64,000 bases of DNA from Aquaspirillum sp. LM1 (GTDB taxonomy: Bacteria; Pseudomonadota; Gammaproteobacteria; Burkholderiales; Aquaspirillaceae): NCBI RefSeq assembly GCF_002002905.1, contig NZ_CP019509.1, positions 1,240,001 through 1,304,000 on the forward strand. The letters are read 5' to 3'. Position 1 is the first letter of the stretch; every line of letters begins with the position of its first letter. Under the pieces are notes generated by a model. It searched no databases. It had not been told where the DNA came from and saw only the letters and a program-made list of their open reading frames with translations. Below are positions 63,748 through 64,000 of the stretch, piece by piece. Both the position numbers and the translations under genes were made by a program.

Positions 63748-64000
63748 TTAGCACGCCTCGCCCACAGCCGGGCCGCGCAGGCTGTCTGCCGGCACCTCCA
63801 GTGCTGCTACCTGTGCCTGCAGCGCGGCAAAGGCCGGCGTGGCGGTGTGCGCCTGCCAGTCGGCGGCGCTGCCCTGGCCGGCCATGCCGTCCAGGCGGGC
63901 CAGCAGTTCGGGCGGGGCGGCAAAGTCCAGCGTGGCCAGCAGCTGGTCGGCCAGGTCTGGCCGGTTGCACACCAGCGCCATATCGCAGCCGGCGGCAAAG
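63748..64000 (-). CDS. nagZ: Beta-N-acetylhexosaminidase NagZ, C-terminal part (cut by the window edge)
   Basis: The frame enters from the right edge and ends at TAA 63748. The first residues FAAGCDMALVCNRPDLADQLL match the C-terminal barrel end of NagZ (family 3), which removes GlcNAc from anhydro-muropeptides in peptidoglycan recycling. Only about 83 residues are visible; the catalytic region lies outside. Confidence 0.8.
   Translation of the reverse strand, partial: FAAGCDMALVCNRPDLADQLLATLDFAAPPELLARLDGMAGQGSAADWQAHTATPAFAALQAQVAALEVPADSLRGPAVGEAC

Noticed and set aside
1-64000. tRNA and rRNA genes
   Set aside because: No T-arm GGTTCGANTCC with paired acceptor stem and no rRNA-like stretch was found by eye; short tRNAs could still be missed.

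Overview
The window looks like chromosomal DNA of a GC-rich betaproteobacterium, most likely of the order Neisseriales (Chromobacteriaceae-like). The basis is the gene order, the strong resemblance of the class III transaminase to the Chromobacterium violaceum omega-transaminase, and short repeats matching the neisserial dRS3 pattern ATTCCC-N8-GGGAAT. This is inference from sequence memory; no database search was run.

Layout: 1-1598 is the leader-distal part of a type I-E CRISPR array (26 full 29-bp repeats, strict 61-bp period; no cas genes in the window). It ends in a repeat fused to an apparently foreign reading frame, and an orphan repeat lies 577 bp further on. 2357-5081 holds ppnP, an ArsC-like gene and fadD with a PsrA-like operator. 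5249-14958 is the translation/RNA block rimP-nusA-infB-rbfA-truB-rpsO-pnp with several leader and intercistronic hairpins. 14970-19740 (minus) is a TrmH-like methylase plus motA-motB-methyltransferase-HDOD, the last three joined by ATGA overlaps. 19843-23734 is a putrescine-degradation locus (transaminase, gamma-glutamylputrescine synthetase-like, divergent PuuR-like regulator). 23768-31165 carries a TetR regulator, waaF, a small zinc protein, ilvE, a chemoreceptor, coaBC and accD. 31252-39610 (minus) is the usg-fimV-(membrane protein)-truA-trpF-trpB-trpA cluster. 39884-40686 holds two identical 267-bp MITEs with 10-bp target duplications, followed by a Fur-box-controlled chemoreceptor. 43027-47401 carries a thioesterase, an EamA exporter, a SulP transporter and a TonB-like protein. 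47594-58618 is a nitrate/nitrite assimilation locus. The right end has a third chemoreceptor, a crotonase and an alpha/beta hydrolase flanked by dRS3-like repeats, and the 3' end of nagZ.

The best-resolved regulatory unit is the nitrate locus: an ANTAR antiterminator gene (nasT), a sigma-54 promoter, a leader with two hexaloop hairpins (A at loop position 1, G at position 4), an intrinsic terminator, then nrtABC-nirBD-nasA, with cobA (siroheme precursor) downstream. Nitrate would be imported, reduced to nitrite by NasA and to ammonium by siroheme-dependent NirBD, with transcription gated first by NtrC/sigma-54 and then by NasT-dependent antitermination.
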